A stretch of 64,000 nucleotides of DNA from NCBI GenBank assembly GCA_949128115.1, contig OX421962.1, positions 103,570,836 to 103,634,835 on the forward strand, in the 5' to 3' direction. Of this stretch, positions 11,301 to 21,733 are shown one piece after another (within the stretch, counting starts at the first letter, position 1; each line of letters opens with the position of its first letter). The notes under the pieces are model-generated. The model was given only the letters and a program-made list of their open reading frames with translations. It was not told the origin of the DNA and did not search any database. The position numbers were made by a program, and so were the translations under genes. The stretch is from Anaspis maculata. Lineage: Eukaryota; Arthropoda; Insecta; Coleoptera; Scraptiidae.

Positions 11301-13330
11301 AATTTGGATTATTCAACTTTTCACACGTAAATACTGCTGCTTATGACAGACCGCCGGCGCCGGGGAGATCATTGTTTTGCCGATATTTCGGTCAATGAAC
11401 AGGTGAAAGCTTCCATGGGACGCTTTTTTTTAGAGAAGTTTTTCGAATTTTCAAGTTGAAGCAAAGAAAATCCGAACTCGCTTCAAAAGGTTAAAAATAT
11501 TTGTCTGAACTGTGAAATGTCACAAGCTGCTTTAATTCGAGCTTTAATTGTTTGTTCATTGGTAGAAACTGGAAACCTTATCGTTTAATTTCACCGTTTT
11601 CCAATAAATTGGAGACAAGCGTCAGACGTCACGTTCCGCAAAAAATTCCGTACATCCGCAAAGGAAATGCGCGAAAGATGTGTTTCAGTGGCCCGGACGA
11701 CATCGTGCTTCGTCATGGATTATTGTGCCGAATAAAACCATTGCAGCTAGCAGCAAAGTTTTGTAAATAATGTATATTTTGCATCTGAAAAATTTGTCGG
11801 TAACTAGGATCACACTTTAGGTGAACGTACCATACTTATCCAAACTACCAAACAGCAAGAAGAAGCTATGACATATCATGTCATTTGTATTTTCATCAAA
11901 TTGTATACAGGGTGGCCCATTGAAAACGAAACAGACGGGATTGTGGCCAGCAGAATTTTTTTTTCAAAAAATGCAAAAACAGGTCAAGTTTATCACTGAG
12001 GGGGACATCTTCTATGACCAATCTCACTCCCGTATTGTTTCATCCCTCCCCCTGTGATGGCAACCCCTGAAATGTTAATAGGGATGGTAGGGCAAGTGCA
12101 CCTCATTTGAAAGGTCTTGCTTCCCTGAATCCAGTTCAATAATTTTTTTGAAGTTTTATCAATCAATCAACAAAAAAATTGAAGCTTCAGACATGCGAAA
12201 TAAATCCGATATTTCAAAACATTTAGAAATGAAACATTGAAAAACGCTTGGACAGGTTAATTTTAATTTCAAAGGGGGCTACTTTTATTCCCATTTGTTG
12301 ATATTGTCACTTCAACCCTTGAGGTAAAGGGCGAACCATCCTTGGAATTTTGAAATGAAAAGATGGGTCTGATGAAAATATCAGATTCATCAAATTAGAT
12401 TTTCAAATTGTTCGCCACCAGCACAATTGTTTCAATTCCTTATTGCATTCAAGACTATAAGGGTGTTTCACCCTCCACTTAAAGGATTGAATTGTCAATG
12501 TTTATGGATAGCAAGAAAAGTAGCCCCCTTGAAATTAAAATTAACCTGTCCAAGCGTTTTTCAATTTTTCATTCCTGAATGTCTTGAAATATCGGATTTA
12601 TTTCGCATGTTTGAAGCTATGATTTTTTTGTTGATCAATTGATAAAACTTCAAAAAAATTATTGCACTGGATTCAGGAGGCAAGACCTTTCAAATGAGGT
12701 GTCACTTGCCCTATCATCCCCATTAACATTTCAGGGGTTGTCATCACAGCGCGAAGGGATGAAACAATACGGGAGTGAGATTGGTCATGAAAGATGTCCC
12801 CCTCAATGATGAGATGGACCTATTTTTGCATTTTTTGAAAAAAAATTTCTACTGGTCACAATCCCGTCTGCTTCGTTTTCAATGGGCCACCCTATATATC
12901 ACTTCTGTACATTCAAAGGCTTTGATGCAGGGTTGACAAGTTTCGCACTTGATGTTTTTTCGATACTTTGATGCATGTTGGAAGCTTTACCGCTTCACGA
13001 ATACAGGTACCTACCTATATGTAATTATTTTATATCAGTTTCAAATTCCAGAGCAGCGAAATCGGGACGTTCTTGTACATGTCCAATTGGTACAAATCGG
13101 ACGCAGAAACCAGAAAACTCATGTTGATATTCATGGAACGTTCAAAAAGACCAATGATGTTGACGGCAGGGAATCTGATTGTATTATCTTTAATTACTCT
13201 GAGTGCCGTAATTATTCCCTAACGCTTTTCCATCCACCTTATTTATTTAGGTAACAATTTTTGCTTTCAGATTTTTCGGTCATCGTACTCATTTTTAGCT
13301 GTGCTGCGCCATTGGTATCAAAATAAGTGA
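5326..13330 (+). CDS. odorant receptor OR-A (insect 7tm_6 family), six coding exons
   Basis: Exons: 5326-5343, 5399-6108, 6196-6295, 6351-6455, 13052-13207 and 13271-13330, giving 382 aa with GT-AG at every junction. Insect odorant receptors are membrane proteins with an intracellular N terminus that assemble with the co-receptor Orco into odour-gated cation channels in sensory neurons. Seen here: MSVSIN start, hydrophobic segments near residues 41-63, 72-92, 127-151, 183-209, 252-276, 282-305 and 345-372, the family pattern YMSNWY..D.ETRK...MERS.RP..LTAGN in exon 5, and SSYSFLAVLR at the C terminus. The ATG was chosen because all three paralogues share MSVSIN followed by a GT donor. Intron 4 is 6.6 kb and full of transposons. 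A poly(A) signal follows at 13471. No ligand can be inferred. The small exons were placed by homology to OR-B and OR-C. Confidence 0.85.
6655..7050. repeat. left arm of a 4-kb-spaced inverted repeat in OR-A intron 4
   Basis: This arm runs from TCCACCCAAAAATTTCAC to TTGCCGGTTCTCTCC and is the diverged reverse complement of 10297-10690. Shared words include GATCATGCCGGACAGGTCAT and CACGTGGACGTTGACATTGT. The pair encloses the minisatellites and foldbacks of the intron. Confidence 0.65.
7115..7460. repeat. minisatellite built on AGGTATGTAAT
   Basis: A degenerate tandem array of roughly 72-bp units, each with AGGTATGTAATATCTGA, GATCCAGAG, ACTAGATA and GGCGC, followed by a second AGGCATGTAA or AAGTATGTAA. 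About three units are clear between 7255 and 7450; the earlier part is more diverged. The core resembles an insect 5' splice site (AG|GTATGT) on the sense strand of OR-A. Confidence 0.7.
7838..8045. repeat. second GTATGTAAT minisatellite cluster
   Basis: Two units of about 74 bp, each with GCAAGT.....GTATGTAATTT, CCCAGGA, GTCGCAG and CATTCATCGCA, then a further partial CAGGTATGTAATACTT. It is related to the array at 7115-7460 through the GTATGTAAT core but has a different body. Confidence 0.65.
8620..9564. mobile_element. foldback element with internal palindromes
   Basis: Outer arms pair from about 8620 (TCTATAATAGG...AGGTGAC) to 9560 (GTCACCCTTGACCTCTATTATA). The inner core 9057-9408 is itself a strong palindrome (TGCATACCTACCTTACAGAG against CTCTATAAGGTAGGTATGCA). 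The left arm also holds a small separate hairpin at about 8848-9034 (GCGGTCTTCTCACAAAACGT against ACGTTTTGTGGGAAGACCGC) with no partner on the right, so it is a later insertion. Confidence 0.6.
9565..10290. mobile_element. foldback element, CAGGGTGTCCCAGC end
   Basis: It begins at a TA followed by CAGGGTGTCCCAGCTAAAAC. Arms pair from about 9640 (GGGGGGAAGCCTGACCCTTT) to 10275 (AAATGTCAGGCTTCCCCCCA), with GGGGGCGCCGATG against CATCGGCGCCCCC inside. The right outer end is lost, so the right boundary is approximate. Confidence 0.6.
10297..10690. repeat. right arm of the inverted repeat in OR-A intron 4
   Basis: Reverse complement partner of 6655-7050 (GAGAGAACCGGCATC to AAATTTTTGGGTGGACC). A related diverged sequence begins near 19450 (GGGCCACCCAAAAATTTCAG). 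Confidence 0.65.
10691..11907. other. intronic sequence of OR-A without recognised gene
   Basis: Contains the words CACCTTAAGTGTGATTC (about 10928) and CACACTTTAGGTGAACGTAC (about 11813), which look like the inverted ends of another foldback spanning about 10918-11830. The open frames inside have no family signature. Confidence 0.45.
11908..12894. mobile_element. palindromic element, CAGGGTGGCCCATTG termini, 987 bp
   Basis: Flanked by TA and starting CAGGGTGGCCCATTGAAAAC; the other end reads GTTTTCAATGGGCCACCCTA, one base off the expected CCCTG. The arms are near-perfect reverse complements along almost their full length and fold about 12400. It encodes nothing recognisable. It lies about 160 bp before OR-A exon 5 and would form a ~490-bp hairpin in the pre-mRNA. 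Confidence 0.8.
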
Positions 13331-13470
13331 TCGCTTAGTTTTAAGTGCGTACGAAGTTCTAGTTTTTCTTTCTTCATGTGCTCATTCGAATATGTTTTGC
13401 TCGAAGTTTTGCTATCATATTAACCTCGATATTAACATTTCAATTAGTTCAATTACCTAGGTGTAATAAG

Positions 13471-13476
13471 AATAAA
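13471..13476 (+). terminator. poly(A) signal of OR-A
   Basis: AATAAA 141 bases past the OR-A stop codon, in an AT-rich 3' region. It is the first canonical signal I see downstream. Confidence 0.5.
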
Positions 13477-14022
13477 GTACCTATTTGTCATTAGGCTGTT
13501 TATAAGCCGCATAAGGAATAAGACACAGGACATGTTGTTTTATCTATTTTATATTATTATTTTAACGGTAATTGTATAATGGTGTATTTCAACCAAAGAA
13601 AATTTTCAGTTTTACCTGTGAATTATTCCAAACTAAAGCCTTCTCCCCCTAACGAGCACTTCAGCTCTGCGAAGTGCTCGTTTTTGGCCAGGCCATCTTT
13701 TTTTGCATGTATCTTCGCAAAAATGCAGACTGAAGAAATAACGTTTGTCTGGAAATTTAGGAGTTGATAAGTCGTTATAATAAGTATGTCATTGCTGTAA
13801 ACAATTGAATTTATATCTTGCTTTTTCAAATAAAATCAATAAACTGTGAAATTGTATAACTGGGTTGCCTACCCACTGGTGCTCTCTAGCTCTTAATGCT
13901 GCGGTGTAAACTTCACCGTCGAGGGCTCCTGCGAACCGTCCAGGACCGTTTGATATAATTTCATATGATAGAGGTCGACATTTTTGTTATAAAGCTAAGT
14001 CGTTGCAGAAATATTCGGGAGC

Positions 14023-15401
14023 ATCCCATATAGCACAAGTACATCCAATGGACGTCCATAGGCTATCCTGAAATGGACATACGGAGATCCATTGGACGTC
14101 CATAAAAGGTCCAGTGGATGTCTTATGGACAGCTTATGGACGTCCATTTGGCACTAAGTTGTACGTTCCTAAAACGTCCTTTATGGGATGTCCATAAGAT
14201 GACCATTTGTGATAAATTTGGACATTCAAAAGACGTTTCTCAAAAAAAGCGTTTCAATCATTGAAAATATTTATTCTCAAAAAAATTAAAGTTTCAAATA
14301 ACAATATAGCAAACCAGCATAGCTTGGGTTGTTGTTGCCTTCGGCACAGCTTGACTTGCTGACGATTCTGGCATAGCTTGGTTGTTGATGCTTTCAACAT
14401 AACTTGGCTTGTTGTTGTTGTTGGAGCTTCTGGGATAGCTTGATTGTCTAAAGCTACTGGAATAGGTCTCGGCCTCGGGGTAGGCAAATTAAGTGAAGGA
14501 ATTACATTTGGTTTCAGTTTCTTAAGCAATCCAATTCGCTCGTAGTCATCATCCAAGAAATGATCTGAACGAACATGCTCTGCTGAATAATGAATGTTTG
14601 TTGATCCCTGGCCTAGGGATGGCTACTCCACTTTAAGTCGTTTCGGAAACCTGAAACGATTCTTTTGTAATAAATAAAAAATGGAATAAAAACATCCGAA
14701 TCGTACATAGTAGGTTATGTCGGGTTTCTCCGTTTGTCGAAATGTTTGCAACTGGGCACAGAACAGGACGGCATTGTCAATTTTCAATAAACACTATAAA
14801 GTCTTCTTGGTCAAAAAATCACTGGAAAGCACGGAGAAAACTTTGCACAAAGAAATGCGGGTTTGAGGAAAACGACGCGACGCTATCACAGTGACAGTAC
14901 TGATAGTAGTGACACTGAGTGACACTCAGGGATGACAAGTATTCGCAGCTCTGCCAACCGACAAGAATCAAAGTTACTAAAAGGAGTAAAAGGTACTGTT
15001 GATGTACGTAAATTATGTTAATTGAGAAAAATGGCTTTTCTTCCAAATTACCGCAATAATAATGATAATAATATGATATTAGGCCCGGTGGCCTAATTTT
15101 TGAATTGTGAGTCAACTCTCAACTTGTTTTTGTTGCTGAAAAATAATAGCTGTCGGTACCTTATTGTCACATATTTTTACACTTTTTTTTCATGGCAATG
15201 GACTCTATATGTTTAGATGTTGAAAATAAAGAATGTCCATAAAGTGGTCCATGAAAGACGTCCATTGGTCGTCGATTCTGTACATCCATAGAATGTTCCC
15301 TAAATGGATGTCTTATGGATGTCCAAATCAAGTCCATGGACATGAGGACTTGATATGTACTTGAAATGGACGTCCATAAGATATCCTGTGCTATATGGGA
15401 T
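14023..15401. mobile_element. foldback element with GGACGTCC sub-repeats
   Basis: The ends are inverted copies of ATCCCATATAGCACA. Each end continues with about 170 bp of irregular sub-repeats of the kind CATTGGACGTCCATAAG (14040-14230 and 15225-15385). The interior (14250-15220) has no recognisable transposase; a minus-strand frame at 14254-14556 carries a repeated A-G-C-T-A-T-G-C-type word and looks low-complexity. The sub-repeated ends recall Foldback-type elements. No clear target duplication was found. Confidence 0.7.
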
Positions 15402-16347
15402 GTTCTTATTCACCAAAAAAAAGTCCCCAAGTGTCCCGTTGACGCCAGCCGCTCGGCTAGCCGAGTTACCTAGAGAGACTTACCTATGGGGTGAAAACCG
15501 CCCTTGAAAAGTTGAAAAGTGACATGGTGCTGGTTTTTCTTATTTTTCTGCCAAACGGTTGCTTGCACGTAAAAAAGGTATAGATATCAAAATATTTTCC
15601 CCACTGATCTCTGCATCGGAAAGGTTTCATCAATCACATGTCTAGGTCCCACCAAATTCGCGTAAACAGCGGTTGAAGTATGAGGGTAGTTTCAAGCCCG
15701 CAGCGAGAAATCTATAGGTTTGTTCCATCAAGAGGTTTCAAAATAGTCAGAGCCAATAAGAATCGAGAAATAGAGTTTTCGAACTGACTTGGGCGCTTCT
15801 CATTTGCTCGGACTAGTTTGAGATTTCTGATGGAATAAAACTTATGTAACGCTGTGTTTCAAGGTAGATATCTGGTGAATGGCGGATCTGACAAAGAAAC
15901 CATTCCACAGAAGATTGTTCAGCAACATGTTCTGCATACGATGCATGAGTTGCCAATCCCTTTTGGAGAATTTTTTTTTGGTGATATTACGAAAAAGTGC
16001 CGTGTAGGTATCCAATGCAAAAATTTCAAATAAATTGGAGTTTCACAATCGCCTTTCAGTGTACTTGAAAGTCAAAAAATTATCTCTTGCTTGAAGAAAG
16101 TAGTTCCCAACCGATTTTTTGCCATATAATCAGCACATCCCCACCTGTTCAACATGATCAAAGCACACATCCCTGTGACATGCAATATTTAGTATACACG
16201 GTGAAAATTTAAGAATAAATCTTGAAAACCTTTTATTCCGATGAAATGATCCTCGAGAAGAACAGTCTTCCGTTATTTAGCAGTCTTATAATCTCCTATT
16301 GAACATGTGAAAAATGTACCCCTCCATAGCCGCTGGCATTCTACGTA

Positions 16348-18665
16348 CAGGGTATAATCAATTTGTTTTTCATTAGTGCAAGCGGTACACATCTAAAAAC
16401 ACATCGATACTGCATTTTGGAGTGCAGTAACGAGATTTGGTATGGGCATACTTTATACCAAGACAAGCGATTTGACCCGCAGCACTCGATATTTTGTCCC
16501 TTAGGGGGCCAATGGGGGCCCTCCAAATTTTCAAGATGCAAGAACTTTCACATGACGATCATTGACCATCGTCATGTATGTCATAAGTGAAGCTTACGGG
16601 TCTATTGAAAATATTTTCATCAATAGGCTACTGGACATCAATCGCATTTCAGTATAAAACTATCATAAACCTGATAAATATCTGAATGACGAATTTGTAG
16701 TTGGAAAAGTTTTTCGAAATATGATTTCATTTCAGTAAAAAATCAATTTGAAAGTGGACTTATTCAAATCAGGAATAATATGCTACGTCACAGCTTGAAA
16801 GTGAGCTAGGAGGTGGGAGGGAGGAAGGAGAGGGGAACGCATTTGACGTTCGACCGAAGCATTCGTTCTGGATCTATACGTAGTGGTGTATTTTCACGTG
16901 CGAGCACAACTTTGTCACAGAGAACTTATTTTTGATGCCATTGCATGGAGTTATCATGTATTATGAAGCGAAATTGTGATAAAAACTAGATTACTTGACA
17001 TGGGGTTGACATATATGGCATGCGACACTCGCAGTACTGCCACTCATATGGCACTAATAACACTGTTGTGACATTAATCCAAAGCCTGCACGAGCAAAAA
17101 TAAGTGAATTTTAAGGAAGAATATTCTTCCTTAAAATGTCTATCGACCAAAATGTTAGGTCAAACCATAGCACTCCAGCATTTCATTATATTTTTCTGGT
17201 ATAAATCAGTTTAAAACGAGAAAGTGTTCTCCAGTCATTGAATGGCCAACTAGAGTTTCTATTGGCTCTTCAAAATGTGACGTCACGCACTTGCCGCGCC
17301 ATTCAAACAGACAAATCTTTTTCCTGTTTTTTTTATATGTACAAAAACTTTTTTAAACAAAATTATCTTGCCAATGCAACAATTTTGGGAGGATCTTTCA
17401 TAAAAAGAAATAAAAAAACCCATGTCCACTAGCCTATTGTCGTTGTGTCCGATTCATTCTTCACACTTGAAAAAAAAATTCTTTGGCAGAGGTCAAAAAA
17501 ACTGTTTTTATTTTTTCTTCTATGCAAGGAGACGATAAATTCAAATGTTCTGTTGCGTTCCCAACTAAATCGCATTCCCTAAACCTGATTGTAAAGAAAT
17601 TTTTCCTGTAATGGTATTTTTCAAAGAAGTGGTGACCTCTTCAGTACTTTTTTTCCAAGAGCATTTCTTCCTATGTCCCCACTGGATATCACTCGTAATT
17701 TTTGCAGGAATGGAGACCTCGAACTCTTTTCCTGGTGGTTGCGAAGCAACATGACACTAAAACGCCCAAGGGAGCCCAAAAAAAAATTTTTCTGCTGGGC
17801 CGTCCAACTTGCGATATTTTGATTTTATAGTAGGAGAGACGCGGACCAGTATTCAATCCAGGCTGCAGGCACAGGCGATTTGGTTTCAACAGAAAATATT
17901 CTTCCATGCCGTGTTTTATTGCAGTACAACAAAACGCAGAGTCGTTAGGTGTAAGTAGGTATATTTTCCGGTAGAACTTGTTCGCCTAGACTAGATGTTA
18001 TTTATTTGCGCGTCTCCCCTACTACAAAATCAACATGCCAAAAATTTGACGGCCCAGCAGAAAAAAAAAGTTTCAGGGCTCTCTTGTATGTTTTGAAGCC
18101 ATGTTGCATGGACATTACTAAGAAAAGAGTTCAAGCTTCTCATATCAGCGAAAATTGACAGTCTTATTCACTAGGAACATTGAAAAAAATGCTGTTGAAA
18201 AAAGTGTACTGAAGAGGTCACCTCTTCTTGGGAAAATGATATTGCGAAAAAATTGTCTTCATATTTGGGCTTACGGAACGCGATTTAGTTGGGAACGCAA
18301 CAAAACATATGAATTTATCGTTTCCTTGCACAGCAGAAAAAATAAAAACAGTTTTTTTGATCTCTGCGAAAGAATTTTCTTTTCAAATGTGAAGAATGAA
18401 TCGGACACGACGACATTTGATGAAAACATTTTCAATAGACCCGTAAGCTTCACTTATGACATACATGACGATACTCAATGATCATTTCGTGAAAGTTCTT
18501 GCATCTTGAAAATTTGGAGGGCCCCCATTGGCCCCCTAAGGGACGGAATATCGAGTGCTGCGGGTCAAATCGCTTGTCTTGGTATGAAGTACGCCCATGC
18601 AAAATCTCGTTACTGCACTCCAAAATGCGGTATGCTTTTGCGTACCGCTCCCACTACATGCTTTT
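16348..18665. mobile_element. large foldback, about 2.3 kb
   Basis: It starts after TA with CAGGGTATAATCAATTTG. Matching arms: 16400-16620 against about 18405-18640 (GCATTTTGGAGTGCAGTAAC, GGGGGCC, ACGGGTCTATTGAAAA), and 17450-17930 against about 17970-18410 (CTGCTGGGCCGTC, GAGGTCACC-type words). The left arm has about 800 extra bases (roughly 16630-17440) without a partner, so it contains an insertion or the right arm a deletion. The right terminus is not intact. Open frames in it are by-products. Confidence 0.6.
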
Positions 18666-20103
18666 TATCTTCATCGAATCAATCCAGACAAAAACCATTT
18701 CTATGTAGTTCTATTACAAGCCTATAATTTCTTATTCAAGATGCAAAAATGTCACATTCCTCAAACTGCCAAAACACAATCTACAGGGTGAAACATACTA
18801 TATTTGTTTTATTTTTTTTCTGAGTGAAATCAATGAAGATGATAGATAATCTTGTCTGGTTTCACCGGAAACCTCAGAGTTTTCTGCAAGTCATATAAAA
18901 TATATTTATTTCTACTATCACTCCGACTTGATTTACAAGATGAATTTTATTGTTTCCTTAGAAACTCCTCGCCTCGCTCCTCGCACAACCGAAATCTCAA
19001 AGATGCTTAGTAGTCTAGGCCACTTATCTAGAAACCGGTCCTAGAAGCAAATCATATTATAACATTTTGGCAACAAGCGGTTTTTACTAAATGGACCCTG
19101 CTGAATCTGAAAATCCATGTTGCCACCCCAAAATTTGGACTGCTAGGCCCCCAGGGCCCCATTTTCGACATTTCGGGACATTTTGGTTTTCTCTGTTTTT
19201 TTTCAGTTCAACAGGTCATCTCTCAGAGACCGTAATAGATAATGTGAAAATTCCGAGGAAAATTCTTTCACTGTTGCGTTGCCGTATGATTACTGGAAGC
19301 CTCCCATGCACTTTCCGTTCTTAATTTCTGACAATTACATCTACAGATCATCAAGATCAGAAGAGATGCAAAAATACAACATAAAAACTTCGACCTATGG
19401 AGAGCTATGTGAAATGTTGAAAATAAGTCCATATAAACTGCGCACCAATTGAAATGGGCCACCCAAAAATTTCAGTCGAATTCAAAATGTCGTAGCTTCA
19501 AAGGAGGTAGACTAATTTCAAAACTTTTTTATTCCTTGGATAGCTCATTTATTGTGCTTGAAGATGCTACATTCCATTTTTGGTACAATATTTTGTCGTC
19601 ATTTATACAGGGTGTTACATTGAGGTACTGCAAAATTGTAAAAGTTTGTATCCTTCCCAATCGACGAAAAAAAATTTGAAATTTTTTCTAATCTGTTCTG
19701 GGAAACTGGTATACCTGTGTCTCGGAACGGTTTTTCAAGTTTACCTCCATCTCCTCTAATTGCAGAGAAAACGGGAAAATGTAGCGTTTCAGGCTTTCGG
19801 TGAAAACTTTTCTCAATGTTGATCGATCTCCAACCTATGAGAGTTGTGTTGAAGCCAAAACTTCAAGTCAAGACGATACAGGATGAAAATTTGTTGAAGA
19901 TCAAAAATTAGAATTGGGGGCTCTACCAAAAGTTACCCAAAAATGGCCAGTATTCTGAAATCTGTTGGTGGCAACCAGCAATTAAGATGACAGCTGTTTT
20001 TGAGAGAGCAACTCATTGTGACCAATTTGCAACAGCTTTCAGTCCATTTGGCTCATTCCACTATGTTTGATTAGGTACGAATATGAATATGTACCTACTT
20101 ATA
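18666..20103. other. no recognised gene; element remnants
   Basis: Element-type ends occur near 18784 (CTACAGGGTGAAAC) and 19610 (ATACAGGGTGTTACATTGAG), and 19445-19680 is a diverged relative of the 6655-7050 repeat. No coding region recognised. Confidence 0.45.
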
Positions 20104-21214
20104 CCGGGTGATCATTTGAAAACTATCCGCCTGTAATATCTCCCGATTCCTAGTGCGAATGTCTTTGAGCAAAAAGAGATCGATTTTTATATTGAGGGGG
20201 ACATCCAAAACATACATTGGAGCATTTATATCTTAAGCCCCCTCGCCCCCACTCACCCTAACTTTGAAATTTCAAATGACACTACCTACCTTGCAATACA
20301 TCAAATTAAAGAGAATCACATTCTATTTCTAAAAAAAATATTTTGAAATCTTTCAACCCCACCCCCCGTTCTTCCTAAAATTCTCTGAGTGTCCAAGTTA
20401 TAATTCTTGGCCTCCATTTCCCTTCAATACAGTCAACGTCATCCTGCACAGCATCAAAAGAGAAAATTTTCTATAAAAAAAGTGCCAGCCAAATTCACCC
20501 CCTTGCTCCCCTCACCTGACCTTAAAAATCTAAAATGTTAATACCCACTTTATAGTACATCAAATTGAAGGAAATTGCATTCTCTTCCTGAAACAGATTT
20601 TTTCACAATTTCAAGTCCCAAGTCACAAGTCACAAGTTCCTCATTTCCCCCCTAGAATACTCCAAATGGCCAATTTATTGGGGGAGAGGTGGAAAATTGA
20701 AAAAAAATTCTTTTCGGAAAGAGAATTCAATTCCTTTCAATTTGATGTATCACAAAGTAGGTGGTGTTTTGTTAAATTTGGGAGTTGAGGTGGGGGAGAG
20801 CAAAGGGGTAAATTTGGGTAGCACTTTTTTCACCGGAATTTTTTTTTTCGATGCTATCTAGGATAACGCCGACTAAATTGAGAAAAAAATAAGGGGTCCA
20901 GAATATAAAATGGGACAGTCAGAGAATTTTTAGGGAAAAGGAGGTGGAGTTGAAAATTTTGAAAATATTGTTTTCAGAAACAAAATTTAATTCTCTTCAA
21001 TTTGATGTATCGCAAGGTAGGTAGTGTCATTTGAAATTTCAAAGTTGGGGTGAGTGGGGGCGAGGGGGGTGAATATAGAAATTTGCCAATGTATGTTTTA
21101 GATGACCCCCCCCCCCCCCCCCCCGATATAAAAATCGACCTGTTTTTGCTCGAAAAAATATTCACTAGGAATCGGGAGTTATTGCCGGTGGATAGTTTTC
21201 AAATGATCACCCGG
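20104..21214. mobile_element. palindromic element family A, copy 1, 1.1 kb
   Basis: TA-flanked, with inverted ends CCGGGTGATCATTTGAAAAC / GTTTTCAAATGATCACCCGG. Both arms carry the words GATTCCTAGTG, TGTCCCCCTC and ACCTACCTTGCRATACATCA in mirrored order. It codes for nothing. A run of 19 C at 21106-21124 sits where the other arm has five. A second copy of the family lies at 26191-27268, inside OR-B intron 4. Confidence 0.8.
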
Positions 21215-21626
21215 TATGTATGCGAACGAAAGCACAAAGATCAATGTACCATAATCTATCGCTGGTTTAGGTATTCTAATGACCGCGGGCTGAATCCATC
21301 ACACCGCACTATTTTGAGCAGTAAGCGGTCTTCGGGAGGAACTTTATTTCTTGAGCTATAGGAATCTCTACTTCAGGTAGGAATAATTGGAGAGTGGAGA
21401 GGCAATCCTGTAGCTTAGGACAAATTTTCTGGGTTGTTTAGTGCTTGCTGGAGAAGGTCTGTTGTGGTTCTTCTGTTTTTGCCCCTGCAGTGTATGCCTA
21501 AGTCGTCGACGCCTATTTGATGCAGGAAATATATTGTAAACAAGCTTCAAGAAAAGCTAATATGAACAACGCAAAAGCCCAGTTCAGATCAAGAATCGGA
21601 CCTGGCACCATCAGGCGTGGCAGCTG

Positions 21627-21632
21627 TTTATT
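21627..21632 (-). terminator. poly(A) signal candidate of OR-B
   Basis: AATAAA on the minus strand, about 100 bases beyond the OR-B stop codon at 21734-21736. The surrounding 3' flank (21540-21640) is shared with OR-C (50150-50240). Confidence 0.4.
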
Positions 21633-21733
21633 TATCATTGCGGATAATTAGGTACTAAATACAAAAATACACACACAAAAGCCATAGTTGGTCTACATGT
21701 ATGCAGGCTTGATTTTGAGAACGGTCCAGTTGT

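Noticed and set aside
14254..14556. 100-codon minus-strand frame rich in Gln and Thr
   Set aside because: It lies inside a foldback and arises from an internal low-complexity repeat; no domain recognisable.
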